A stretch of 18,985 nt of DNA from contig JAEZKN010000187.1 of the NCBI GenBank assembly GCA_023415395.1, forward strand, positions 1-18,985, written 5' to 3'. The first letter of the stretch is position 1; the number at the start of each line of letters is the position of its first letter. Shown here in pieces: positions 13,444-18,985 of the stretch. The DNA is from Actinomycetes bacterium. Lineage in GTDB: Bacteria; Actinomycetota; Actinomycetes; Propionibacteriales; Nocardioidaceae. Both the position numbers and the translations under genes were made by a program. Under the pieces are notes generated by a model that did no database searches, was not told the origin of the DNA, and worked only from the letters and a program-made list of their open reading frames with translations.

Positions 13444-14358
13444 TCAGGCCGGGAGCTCGACCAGCGCCTCGATGTGCGGGAACTGCCGCTGCAGCGCGCG
13501 CAGGTGCGGAGCGACCGACGGGTGGCGGTACTTCCCGGCCAGCGCACCCTCTCCCCCGGCGACGCGGGCCAGGGCCCACTCGGCCCGGTTCAGCACCGTG
13601 TAGACCGCCGTGACCCGCGCGCCCAGGGTGACCTCGTCCCGGGTGGCGAGCCCGTCGGGCATCCCCATCAGGTAGGCGTCGAGCAGCGGCTCCAGCTCCT
13701 CGCGCGCCGCCAGCGCGTAGAACCCGAGGTCGGAGCCCACCGGGCCGGTCCCGAGCATCGCCCAGTCGATCGCCAGCACGTCGTCGCCGTCGCGCCCCGG
13801 GAGGTTCGCGGGGACGGCGTCGCCGTGGGTCGGCACCTGGACGAGGGCGTCCGAGCGGGCCAGCAGCTCCTCGCGGCGCGCCCATAGCACGTCGGCGACG
13901 TCGGCGACCGTGGTCCGGGCCAGCGTGCGCCAGCCGCCGTGGCGCTCGACCCGGGCCATCCGGTCGCGCAGGAGGTTGCGGGCCAGCCAGGGCTGGGGCG
14001 CGAGGTGCTCCCCGGCGAAGCGGCCCAGCGCGTGCGCGACGAACAGGCCGCTCGCGGCGGCGTCCTCGACCCACTCCTCGGTGATCGTGATGCCGTCGGC
14101 GTCCTCCTCCACCGCAGCCAGGCCCGGTGCCCGCAGCCCGGCGGTCTCCCTGACCAGGCCGGCCGTCATCACGTCGGCAGCGCGGCGCCAGTAGGCGAAG
14201 TGCCGCGGCTCGGAGAGCTCGGCGGGGTCGCCGTCGACGGGCGCGCTGATCCGCTTGACGACCACCGCCTGGTCCCCGAGCACCGTGCGCCAGACGCCCA
14301 CGGTCGACCCGCCGGTGCCACCGGGGAGCGCGACCCACCCGGGCTGGGGCTGCCACAT
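13444..14358 (-). CDS. APH-fold phosphotransferase family protein
   Basis: The 304-residue product has the aminoglycoside phosphotransferase/choline kinase fold. Seen motifs are K35 (VVVKRI, the ATP-binding lysine), the catalytic loop HGDAVPANL (H178, D180, N185) and IDWAMLG with the metal-binding D198. These families phosphorylate small molecules with ATP; members include antibiotic kinases, homoserine kinase and sugar kinases. The substrate cannot be told from sequence. HGDAVPAN departs from the usual HGDLHPGN, which may reflect an uncharacterised branch. The start is ATG 14358-14356, with TAACGT seven bases upstream; a frame to 14412 would run 44 bases into the permease gene. It follows the exporter permease on the same strand. 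Confidence 0.87.
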   Translation of the reverse strand: MWQPQPGWVALPGGTGGSTVGVWRTVLGDQAVVVKRISAPVDGDPAELSEPRHFAYWRRAADVMTAGLVRETAGLRAPGLAAVEEDADGITITEEWVEDAAASGLFVAHALGRFAGEHLAPQPWLARNLLRDRMARVERHGGWRTLARTTVADVADVLWARREELLARSDALVQVPTHGDAVPANLPGRDGDDVLAIDWAMLGTGPVGSDLGFYALAAREELEPLLDAYLMGMPDGLATRDEVTLGARVTAVYTVLNRAEWALARVAGGEGALAGKYRHPSVAPHLRALQRQFPHIEALVELPA

Positions 14359-14365
14359 GGGGTGC

Positions 14366-14371
14366 ACGTTA
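14366..14371 (-). promoter_or_regulatory. Candidate -10 box of the phosphotransferase, sharing the permease stop codon
   Basis: TAACGT ends seven bases before the phosphotransferase ATG. Its first three bases are the TAA stop of the permease (14371-14369). The -35 would lie inside the permease coding end and is not recognisable. Confidence 0.5.
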
Positions 14372-15940
14372 GTGCAGGTCACGCCGCTGGAAGGCCAGCT
14401 GGCCCGCGACACTCAGGAGCGCCGCCAGGGCGAGCAGGGCGAGGAAGGGAGTCCAGCGGAAGTCCTCGGCCGGCACGAACGCCAGGTGCTCGAAGGGCGA
14501 GAGGTCCTGGAACCACGGCGGGAGCCGCAGCACCTCGCCGAAGAGCAGCACGACCGACGCCAGCAGCAGGAGGAGCCAGGCCGCCGGCGCTGCGCGCGGC
14601 ACGGCGCCGTGGAGCAGCCGGGCGACGCCGCTGAGCACCAGGACCGCCGGCAGGTACGCCGTCAGGCCCCCGGCCATCCGCAGGACCGCGCTCCCGTCCC
14701 CGGTGACGAGGGCATAGGTGGTGCCGAGGCCGAGCCCGGCACCCAGCAGCACGGCCGCCGAGCCGAGGACGGTGACGACGACGTGGCCGCCGAGCCACCG
14801 CGACCGCGGCAGCGCTGTGGCCAGCACGGCCTCGAGCCGGCCGCTGTCCTCCTCGGCCCGTGGCCGGAGCGCCGAGGAGACGGCGAAGCCGCTCGCGAGC
14901 AGCGCCAGCATGACCAGCAGGGTGGCGTAGAACGCGTCCAGCACCGCGTCCGACCCCTGGAGCATCATCGACCGCCCCAGGTCCGAGTCACCGACGAGGT
15001 CACCCACGTCGTCGCCCAGCACGCCGAAGCCGAGGCCGGCGGCCACGAGCCCGGCGAGCCAGCCGGCGAAGGCCGGACGCTGCAGGCGCCAGGCCAGGCC
15101 GAGCCCGGTGCCGAGGCGCGACGACGCGTGCGCCGGGCCGGGCCGCGTGGCGAGCACGCCGCTGCCGAAGTCGCGACGGTCGAAGACGGCGTAGGCTGCG
15201 GCGGCCACCGCGACGCCGCCCGCCAGGAGCAGCAGGCAGGGCCACCAGCGCAGGCCCGAGAACGCGTGCATGGCTTGGTACCAGCCGATCGGCGAGAGCC
15301 AGCTCAGCACCGGCACGCTGACGTCGCCGATCGCCCGCAGCGCGTAGGCCAGCCCGATCGCCGTACCGGCGAGACCGGAGGCGGCGCGGGTGCTGGGCGC
15401 GAGCTGGGCGGCGAGCAGCGCGGTCGCCGCGAAGAACCATCCGCACAGGGCGACGCCGACGCCCAGCCCCAGCGAGTCGGGCACGGCCAGTCCGTAGGCG
15501 ACCAGGCTGCCGGAGACGAGGGCGCCGGCCGCCGCGCTGGCCAGGACGGCGTCCAGGAGGGCCGCCGTCGTGGTGGCGTGGCGACCCACCGGAGCGGCGC
15601 GCAGCAGCTCGTCGCGGCCCGACTCCTCCTCCGCCCGGGTGTGCCGGCCGACCAGGACCATCGCCATGAGCCCGACGAGGATCGCCCCGAACGCCGAGGC
15701 CTGCCAGGCGACCTGGCCGCCGGTGGTGTCCAGCGCCCGCGCCGGACCCGCCATCGCGACGAGCGCGGCGTTGCCCGCCATCCCGGCCGCCGCCCGGTCG
15801 AGCTCCTCCTGGGTCGGGTAGAGGCCGTCGACGCTCCAGGCCTGGCTGACGTAGAGCACCGCCGTGCCGAGCCCGAACCAGAGGAAGAGCCACTGGTCGC
15901 GGCGCAGGAAGACCCGCAAGAGGACGAGCGTGCCGGTCAT
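14369..15940 (-). CDS. ABC exporter permease, polyketide-antibiotic exporter type
   Basis: The 523-residue integral membrane protein has about twelve hydrophobic segments and resembles actinobacterial permeases annotated as putative exporters of polyketide antibiotics. It is internally duplicated. The motif RAEEESGRDELLRAAPVGR in the first half is repeated as RAEEDSGRLEAVLATALPR in the second, each following a membrane helix, so one chain supplies both pseudo-halves of the channel. A conserved SPIGWYQAMHAFSG lies at the end of the first half. The ATG at 15940-15938 is seven bases after the ATPase stop, so the two are surely co-translated. No TetR-type regulator is in the window. The exported substrate is unknown. 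Confidence 0.9.
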   Translation of the reverse strand: MTGTLVLLRVFLRRDQWLFLWFGLGTAVLYVSQAWSVDGLYPTQEELDRAAAGMAGNAALVAMAGPARALDTTGGQVAWQASAFGAILVGLMAMVLVGRHTRAEEESGRDELLRAAPVGRHATTTAALLDAVLASAAAGALVSGSLVAYGLAVPDSLGLGVGVALCGWFFAATALLAAQLAPSTRAASGLAGTAIGLAYALRAIGDVSVPVLSWLSPIGWYQAMHAFSGLRWWPCLLLLAGGVAVAAAAYAVFDRRDFGSGVLATRPGPAHASSRLGTGLGLAWRLQRPAFAGWLAGLVAAGLGFGVLGDDVGDLVGDSDLGRSMMLQGSDAVLDAFYATLLVMLALLASGFAVSSALRPRAEEDSGRLEAVLATALPRSRWLGGHVVVTVLGSAAVLLGAGLGLGTTYALVTGDGSAVLRMAGGLTAYLPAVLVLSGVARLLHGAVPRAAPAAWLLLLLASVVLLFGEVLRLPPWFQDLSPFEHLAFVPAEDFRWTPFLALLALAALLSVAGQLAFQRRDLH

Positions 15941-15947
15941 GGCCGCG

Positions 15948-16838
15948 TCACGGTCCAGCGTCGTAGTGGCGCAGGAAGAGGTCCTCGAGCGTCGGCGGCT
16001 GGCTGGTCAAGGAGAGCACCCCGGCTGCTTGGAGGGCGTCGAGCACCGGGTCCAGCGCGTCGGTGTCGACCAGGAGATGGACCCGGCGCCCGTCGACCTC
16101 CACGTCGTGCACGCCGGCCAGCGCTGCGAGGTCGCGCGGCGTGGAGGCCAGGTCGGCCGAGATCGAGGTGCGGGTCAGGTGGCGCAGGTCCGCGAGCGAC
16201 CCGGTCTCCACCCGTCGACCCGCCCGGATGATGCTCACCCGGTCGCAGAGCCGCTCGACCTCGGCGAGGATGTGACTCGAGAGCAGCACGGCGTGCCCCT
16301 CGTCGCGGAACGCGTCGACCTGCTCGCGGAAGACCGACTCCATCAGCGGGTCGAGGCCCGAGGTCGGCTCGTCCAGCACGAGGAGCTCGACGTCGGAGGC
16401 GAGCGCCGCGACCAGCGCGACCTTCTGCCGGTTGCCCTTGGAGTAGCTGCGGCCCTTCTTCGTCGGGTCCAGCTCGAAGGCCTCGAGCAGGCGGGCGCGG
16501 CGGCCCGGGTCCAGGCCGCCCCGGAGCCGGCCCAGCAGGTCGATGACCTCCCCGCCGGTGAGGGTGGGCCACAGGCTGACGTCGCCGGGCACGTAGGCGA
16601 GTCGGCGGTGCAGCGCCGCCGCGTCGGCCCACGGGTCGCCGCCGAGGAGGTGCACCTCCCCGCCGTCCTTGCGCAGCAGCCCGAGCAGCACCCGGATCGT
16701 GGTGGACTTCCCGGCGCCGTTCGGCCCGAGGAAGCCGTGCACCTCACCCGGCGCGACCACCAGGTCCAGACCGTCCAGGGCCCGGAAGGAGCCGAACCGT
16801 TTGACCAGTCCGCGGATCTCGACGACGTCGTCGGCCAC
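15948..16838 (-). CDS. ABC exporter ATP-binding protein
   Basis: This 296-residue ATPase partners the permease encoded immediately downstream. Walker A is GPNGAGKS (38-45), the signature is the variant YSKGNRQKV instead of LSGGQ, Walker B is LLVLDEPTSGLDP, and the H-loop is SSHIL. The YSKGNRQ signature fits the ATPase partners of polyketide-exporter-type permeases. The C-terminal 80 residues form a small accessory domain ending PPTLEDLFLRHYD, common in this exporter class. The start is GTG 16838-16836, preceded by TAACGT and six bases. The gene begins nine bases after the phosphoesterase stop codon. Confidence 0.93.
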   Translation of the reverse strand: MADDVVEIRGLVKRFGSFRALDGLDLVVAPGEVHGFLGPNGAGKSTTIRVLLGLLRKDGGEVHLLGGDPWADAAALHRRLAYVPGDVSLWPTLTGGEVIDLLGRLRGGLDPGRRARLLEAFELDPTKKGRSYSKGNRQKVALVAALASDVELLVLDEPTSGLDPLMESVFREQVDAFRDEGHAVLLSSHILAEVERLCDRVSIIRAGRRVETGSLADLRHLTRTSISADLASTPRDLAALAGVHDVEVDGRRVHLLVDTDALDPVLDALQAAGVLSLTSQPPTLEDLFLRHYDAGP

Positions 16839-16844
16839 GCCTCG

Positions 16845-16850
16845 ACGTTA
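16845..16850 (-). promoter_or_regulatory. Candidate leaderless promoter of the exporter operon, sharing the phosphoesterase stop codon
   Basis: TAACGT ends six bases before the ATPase GTG. Its first three bases are the TAA stop codon of the phosphoesterase (16850-16848), the same arrangement as at 14366-14371. Confidence 0.5.
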
Positions 16851-17348
16851 GCGCCTCGGCAGCCGGTGGAGCAGGACCTTGGTCACCGATCCTGAGGAGA
16901 TCTCCATCGTCATGTAGGTGCACTGCGGCTGGCGGCGGCGGTCGGTGGGCGAGCCGGGGTTCAGCAGCCGCAGGCCGGTCTCGGTGGTGGTGTCCCACGG
17001 GATGTGGCTGTGACCGAAGACCAGTACGTCGAGGTCCGGGTACGCCGCCGAGCAGCGGCGCTCCCGGCCCTGCTTGCTCCCGGTCTCGTGGACGACGCCC
17101 AGCCGCACGCCGTCGACCTCGGCCCGCGCGACCTCGGGGAGACGGGCCCGGAGCTCGGGGCCGTCGTTGTTGCCGTAGCAGGCGAGGAGCCGGCGCGACC
17201 GCTCCTCGAGCCGGTCGAGGAGCCCGAGCTCCACCCAGTCCCCGGCGTGCACGACGACGTCAGCGACGGCCACCTCGTCCCAGACCCGGGCCGGCAGGTC
17301 CCGGGCACGCGTCGGCAGGTGGGTGTCGGCGAGCAGCAGGAGATCCAC
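16848..17348 (-). CDS. YfcE/MJ0936-type metallophosphoesterase
   Basis: The 166-residue product is a compact calcineurin-like phosphoesterase. The two-metal site is complete: D8 and H10 (ADTHLP), D37 (HAGDW), N60 (GNND), H87 (VVHE) and H113/H115 (GHSH). NPGSP near the C-terminus is typical of the YfcE/MJ0936 phosphodiesterase branch. Family members cleave phosphodiester bonds in vitro, but the natural substrate is unknown. The start is set at GTG 17348-17346, because VDLLLLADTH is the first beta strand and a TACATT box ends six bases upstream. An in-frame start at 17387 would add 13 unrelated residues. Confidence 0.9.
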   Translation of the reverse strand: MDLLLLADTHLPTRARDLPARVWDEVAVADVVVHAGDWVELGLLDRLEERSRRLLACYGNNDGPELRARLPEVARAEVDGVRLGVVHETGSKQGRERRCSAAYPDLDVLVFGHSHIPWDTTTETGLRLLNPGSPTDRRRQPQCTYMTMEISSGSVTKVLLHRLPRR

Positions 17349-17354
17349 GCCACG

Positions 17355-17360
17355 AATGTA
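17355..17360 (-). promoter_or_regulatory. Candidate leaderless promoter of the phosphoesterase
   Basis: TACATT ends six bases before the GTG at 17348. It lies inside the longer 17387 frame, which argues for the shorter protein. No recognisable -35. Confidence 0.55.
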
Positions 17361-17375
17361 GGACCGGTCGCAACG

Positions 17376-17531
17376 ATGTACGGACACCGATCGTCTCCTC
17401 GAGTGCTCGCCGGGACCTGCCGCGTCCGGACGCGCCGCGCCTGCACGGCGGTGACCCAGGACTGGCTGGACCCGATGGTGGCCGCCTGGCGCGGCATCAC
17501 CGGATCCCCGGACGTCACCTACTGCGCCTGA
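17376..17531 (+). CDS. Possible small ORF or gene remnant of unknown function
   Basis: A 51-codon plus-strand frame starts at ATG 17376 (or GTG 17403, 42 codons) and ends at TGA 17529-17531. From 17403 on, essentially every third codon position before the final Ser-Pro stretch is G or C, the pattern of real genes here; the first nine codons lack it. The C-terminal part contains TQDWLDPMVAAWRGITG, a plausible amphipathic segment, and three cysteines. No Shine-Dalgarno or TANNNT box is correctly placed. It lies between two minus-strand genes and overlaps the stop of the acVLRF1 gene by 13 bases. It may be the end of a decayed gene. I do not recognise it. Confidence 0.3.
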   Translation: MYGHRSSPRVLAGTCRVRTRRACTAVTQDWLDPMVAAWRGITGSPDVTYCA

Positions 17532-18145
17532 GCGCCCGGCGCGTTCTCGACCTCGACCCGGGCCGCCTGCGCGTCGGCGACGACCCGGTCCAGGACCGCG
17601 CGCCTCGGGTCGGGTACGGCGGACCAGCCCTCGGTCCGGCGTACCCCGCCCAGGCGCGGGTCGCCGAGCACCTCGTCGACCGCCCCGTGGTCACCGCCGG
17701 TCACGAGCGGCCCGGTCAGGCCGGCGAGGATGCGTGCCGCGTGGTCGGCCGCGGCCTCGTAGGCCTGCCGGGCCTGGTTGTCGCGTCGCCGGGCGAACCG
17801 CTGCTGGCTCTGCCCGCCGGCCTTCGTGCGCCCCTGCACGTGGCGTTGCCCGACCTTGCTGTCGGTGACCGTAGGCCCGTGCAGCCGGGCGACTGCGAAG
17901 CCGCCCTTGCGCACGAGCAGCACGCCCCAGTCCTCCGGGGTGCCGATCGCGGCCCGGAAGGCGGCAGCGTCCGGCTCGCCGGCGTACGCCTCGTCGAAGG
18001 GCAGCCGGGCGGCGAACGTGCTGCCGTCCTCGGCGGTGCCGGTCAGCGCTCCCCCGGCGACGGCCAGGGCGGTCTCCCCGTGCCGGGTGGTGAAGTTCTC
18101 CACCCACCGCACGACTCGGTCGGCGGGCACGAGGACGAGGGGCAT
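17519..18145 (-). CDS. acVLRF1 family peptidyl-tRNA hydrolase-like protein
   Basis: The 208-residue product resembles the actinobacterial branch of the VLRF1/Vms1 release-factor-like superfamily, related to eRF1. Yeast Vms1 frees nascent chains from tRNA on stalled ribosomes. The key motif is KAGGQSQQRFARRR with Q112 in the position of the catalytic glutamine, followed by a basic helix (DNQARQAYEAAADHAARIL). HGPTVTDSKVGQRHVQGR precedes it. The expected role is rescue of peptidyl-tRNA on stalled ribosomes (family inference, no direct evidence here). The start is ATG 18145-18143, with TAGGCT six bases upstream, so probably leaderless. Length is normal for the branch. It is a single gene, separated from the suf genes by a terminator. 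Confidence 0.85.
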   Translation of the reverse strand: MPLVLVPADRVVRWVENFTTRHGETALAVAGGALTGTAEDGSTFAARLPFDEAYAGEPDAAAFRAAIGTPEDWGVLLVRKGGFAVARLHGPTVTDSKVGQRHVQGRTKAGGQSQQRFARRRDNQARQAYEAAADHAARILAGLTGPLVTGGDHGAVDEVLGDPRLGGVRRTEGWSAVPDPRRAVLDRVVADAQAARVEVENAPGAQAQ

Positions 18146-18151
18146 GGGAGG

Positions 18152-18157
18152 AGCCTA
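18152..18157 (-). promoter_or_regulatory. Candidate leaderless promoter of acVLRF1
   Basis: TAGGCT, inside CCTAGG, ends six bases before the ATG. It follows the suf terminator hairpin and leaves about 50 bases between them, in which I see only a 6-base inverted repeat (CGGTTC 18177-18182 / GAACCG 18203-18208). Confidence 0.5.
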
Positions 18158-18207
18158 GGTTCTCGGCCTCCTCGGACGGTTCCCAGGCGTTGCCCAGGCC
18201 GCGAACC

Positions 18208-18239
18208 GACGGGATCCCCGGTTCACCGGGGATCCCGTC
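18208..18239 (-). terminator. Strong terminator-like hairpin at the end of the suf genes
   Basis: A perfect 14-base-pair stem, GACGGGATCCCCGG (18208-18221) with its exact complement at 18226-18239, closes a four-base loop (UGAA on the minus-strand transcript). It overlaps two bases of the sufT-like TGA stop. There is no T-run, typical of actinobacterial hairpin terminators. It should separate the suf transcript from acVLRF1. Confidence 0.75.
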
Positions 18240-18615
18240 AGACGTTGAACCCCAGCGCGCGCAGCTGCTCGCGGCCGTCCTCGGTGATCTTGTCCGGGCC
18301 CCACGGGGGCATCCAGACCCAGTTGATCGCCACGTCGTTGACCAGGCCCTCGAGGGCGCCGTTGGTCTGGTCCTGGATGACGTCGGTGAGCGGGCAGGCC
18401 GCCGAGGTGAGCGTCATGTCGATGACGCAGTTCGAGTGCTCGTCGACGTGGACGCCGTAGACGAGGCCAAGGTCGACGACGTTGATGCCGAGCTCGGGGT
18501 CGACGACGTCCTTCATCGCCTCGTTGATGTCCTCGACGGTCGTGACGCTGGTGCCTGCCGGCCTCAGGTCGACCTCGGGCAGGTCGTCGGTCGTCGGGTT
18601 CGGTGCGTCGCTCAT
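18238..18615 (-). CDS. SufT-like metal-sulfur cluster assembly factor (MIP18/DUF59)
   Basis: The 125-residue product carries the MIP18/DUF59 domain, which helps mature Fe-S proteins. Visible motifs are the MKDVVDPELGINVVDLGLVY helix-strand and TSAACPLTD, whose Cys is the conserved reactive residue. An N-terminal extension of about 25 polar residues precedes it, and VWMPPWGPDKITEDGREQLRALGF is the usual C-terminal end. The gene follows sufU with an ATGA overlap (ATG 18615-18613, sufU stop 18614-18612), so translation is coupled. It is probably the last gene of a SUF operon whose other members lie to the right of the window. The hairpin at 18208-18239 follows it. Confidence 0.93.
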   Translation of the reverse strand: MSDAPNPTTDDLPEVDLRPAGTSVTTVEDINEAMKDVVDPELGINVVDLGLVYGVHVDEHSNCVIDMTLTSAACPLTDVIQDQTNGALEGLVNDVAINWVWMPPWGPDKITEDGREQLRALGFNV

Positions 18616-18985
18616 CGGCCGTCCTCGCTCTCGTTGGCGACGGCCTGGGCCGTCGCGTCCTTCCACGCCATCCACGACAGCAACGCGCACTTCACGCGGG
18701 CGGGGAACTGCGCCACCCCGGCGAACGCGATGCCGTCCTCGAGCACGTCCTCGTCCGGCTCGACCTGTCCGCGCCCCTGCATCAGGGTCTGGAACTCGTC
18801 GAGCAGCGCGAGGCCCTGGGCCACGGTCTTGCCGACGACCAGGTCGTTCAGCACCGACGCCGACGCCTGGCTGATCGAACAGCCCTCGGCGTCGTACGAG
18901 ACGTCGGCGACCGTGTCACCCTCGAGGTGCACCAGCAGCGTGATCTCGTCACCGCACGTCGGGTTGACGTGGTGCACCTCGGCCT
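18612..18985 (-). CDS. sufU: SufU-type Fe-S cluster assembly protein (5' truncated by the window edge)
   Basis: The last 124 residues of a NifU/IscU-like SUF protein are present. In Gram-positive bacteria SufU is a zinc protein that accepts sulfur from the cysteine desulfurase SufS. The zinc ligands are visible: Cys and Asp in VNPTCGD, Cys in EGCSISQAS, and Cys in RVKCALLSW. The frame runs off the right edge as …EVHHVNPTCGD; a GTG at 18977 is internal, since the family has an N-terminal helix before this motif. The TGA stop (18614-18612) overlaps the sufT-like start. A sufS gene and the rest of the SUF system are expected upstream, outside the window. Confidence 0.93.
   Translation of the reverse strand, partial: AEVHHVNPTCGDEITLLVHLEGDTVADVSYDAEGCSISQASASVLNDLVVGKTVAQGLALLDEFQTLMQGRGQVEPDEDVLEDGIAFAGVAQFPARVKCALLSWMAWKDATAQAVANESEDGR

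Noticed and set aside
14255..16231. Long plus-strand open frame (658 codons) antisense to the exporter genes
   Set aside because: Low-complexity Arg/Gly/Gln/Glu translation with no motif; the minus strand encodes recognisable permease and ATPase sequences.
1..18985. Mobile element, prophage, toxin-antitoxin or defence island
   Set aside because: No transposase, integrase, tRNA-linked repeat, paired toxin-antitoxin frames or nuclease-type genes were seen. Codon usage is uniform.

Overview
The window looks like ordinary core chromosome of a high-GC actinobacterium, most likely Nocardioides or a close relative. The evidence is near-saturated G/C at third codon positions, the fabG-inhA pair, an acVLRF1-type protein, a DUF3099 protein, a mycothiol-type maleylpyruvate isomerase/DinB-like protein and SufU/SufT-type Fe-S genes. 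I see no tRNA, rRNA, CRISPR array, prophage, insertion sequence or recognisable defence system.

Layout, left to right. (1) 1-1860: the 3' end of an unrecognised gene, a possible 15-codon relic of a VOC/glyoxalase gene, serB (phosphoserine phosphatase), and a 152-base convergent gap with a large inverted repeat and a C-rich tract. (2) 1861-4127, minus strand: dodecin, fabG, inhA-type fabI and a SixA-like histidine phosphatase, closely packed. (3) 4170-4794, plus strand: a DUF3099 membrane protein and a 66-residue putative zinc-ribbon protein, separated by a strongly structured 133-base spacer. (4) moaA (minus) back to back with SURF1 (plus). (5) 6726-10829, minus strand: a DinB/MDMPI-fold protein, a crotonase, a half-size ABC exporter and an atypical SDR. 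(6) An ABC-F protein (minus) divergent from a membrane-anchored YpfJ-type zinc metallopeptidase (plus). (7) 13444-17348, minus strand: a YfcE-like phosphoesterase, the ATPase and permease of a two-gene ABC exporter, and an APH-fold phosphotransferase. (8) An acVLRF1 peptidyl-tRNA hydrolase-like gene, a possible small plus-strand ORF beside it, a strong terminator hairpin, and a sufT-like gene overlapping a 5'-truncated sufU.

The most consistent signal is regulatory. Eleven genes have a TANNNT -10 box ending 6 to 8 bases before the start codon and no convincing Shine-Dalgarno, as expected for leaderless mRNAs. Two more genes (serB, ABC-F) would have leaders of only about 3-5 bases. These boxes also decide several start codons. 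Genes inside operons, and the metallopeptidase, use clear Shine-Dalgarno sequences instead. Two divergent pairs (dodecin/DUF3099 and moaA/SURF1) have only 42 and 44 bases between start codons, so their promoters must interlock. In two places the TAA stop of one gene forms the first half of the TAACGT -10 box of the next.

I did not find a convincing undescribed multi-gene system. The best leads are the inverted repeat after serB, the structured spacer before the zinc-ribbon gene, the exporter-phosphotransferase cluster, and several enzymes with altered catalytic residues.
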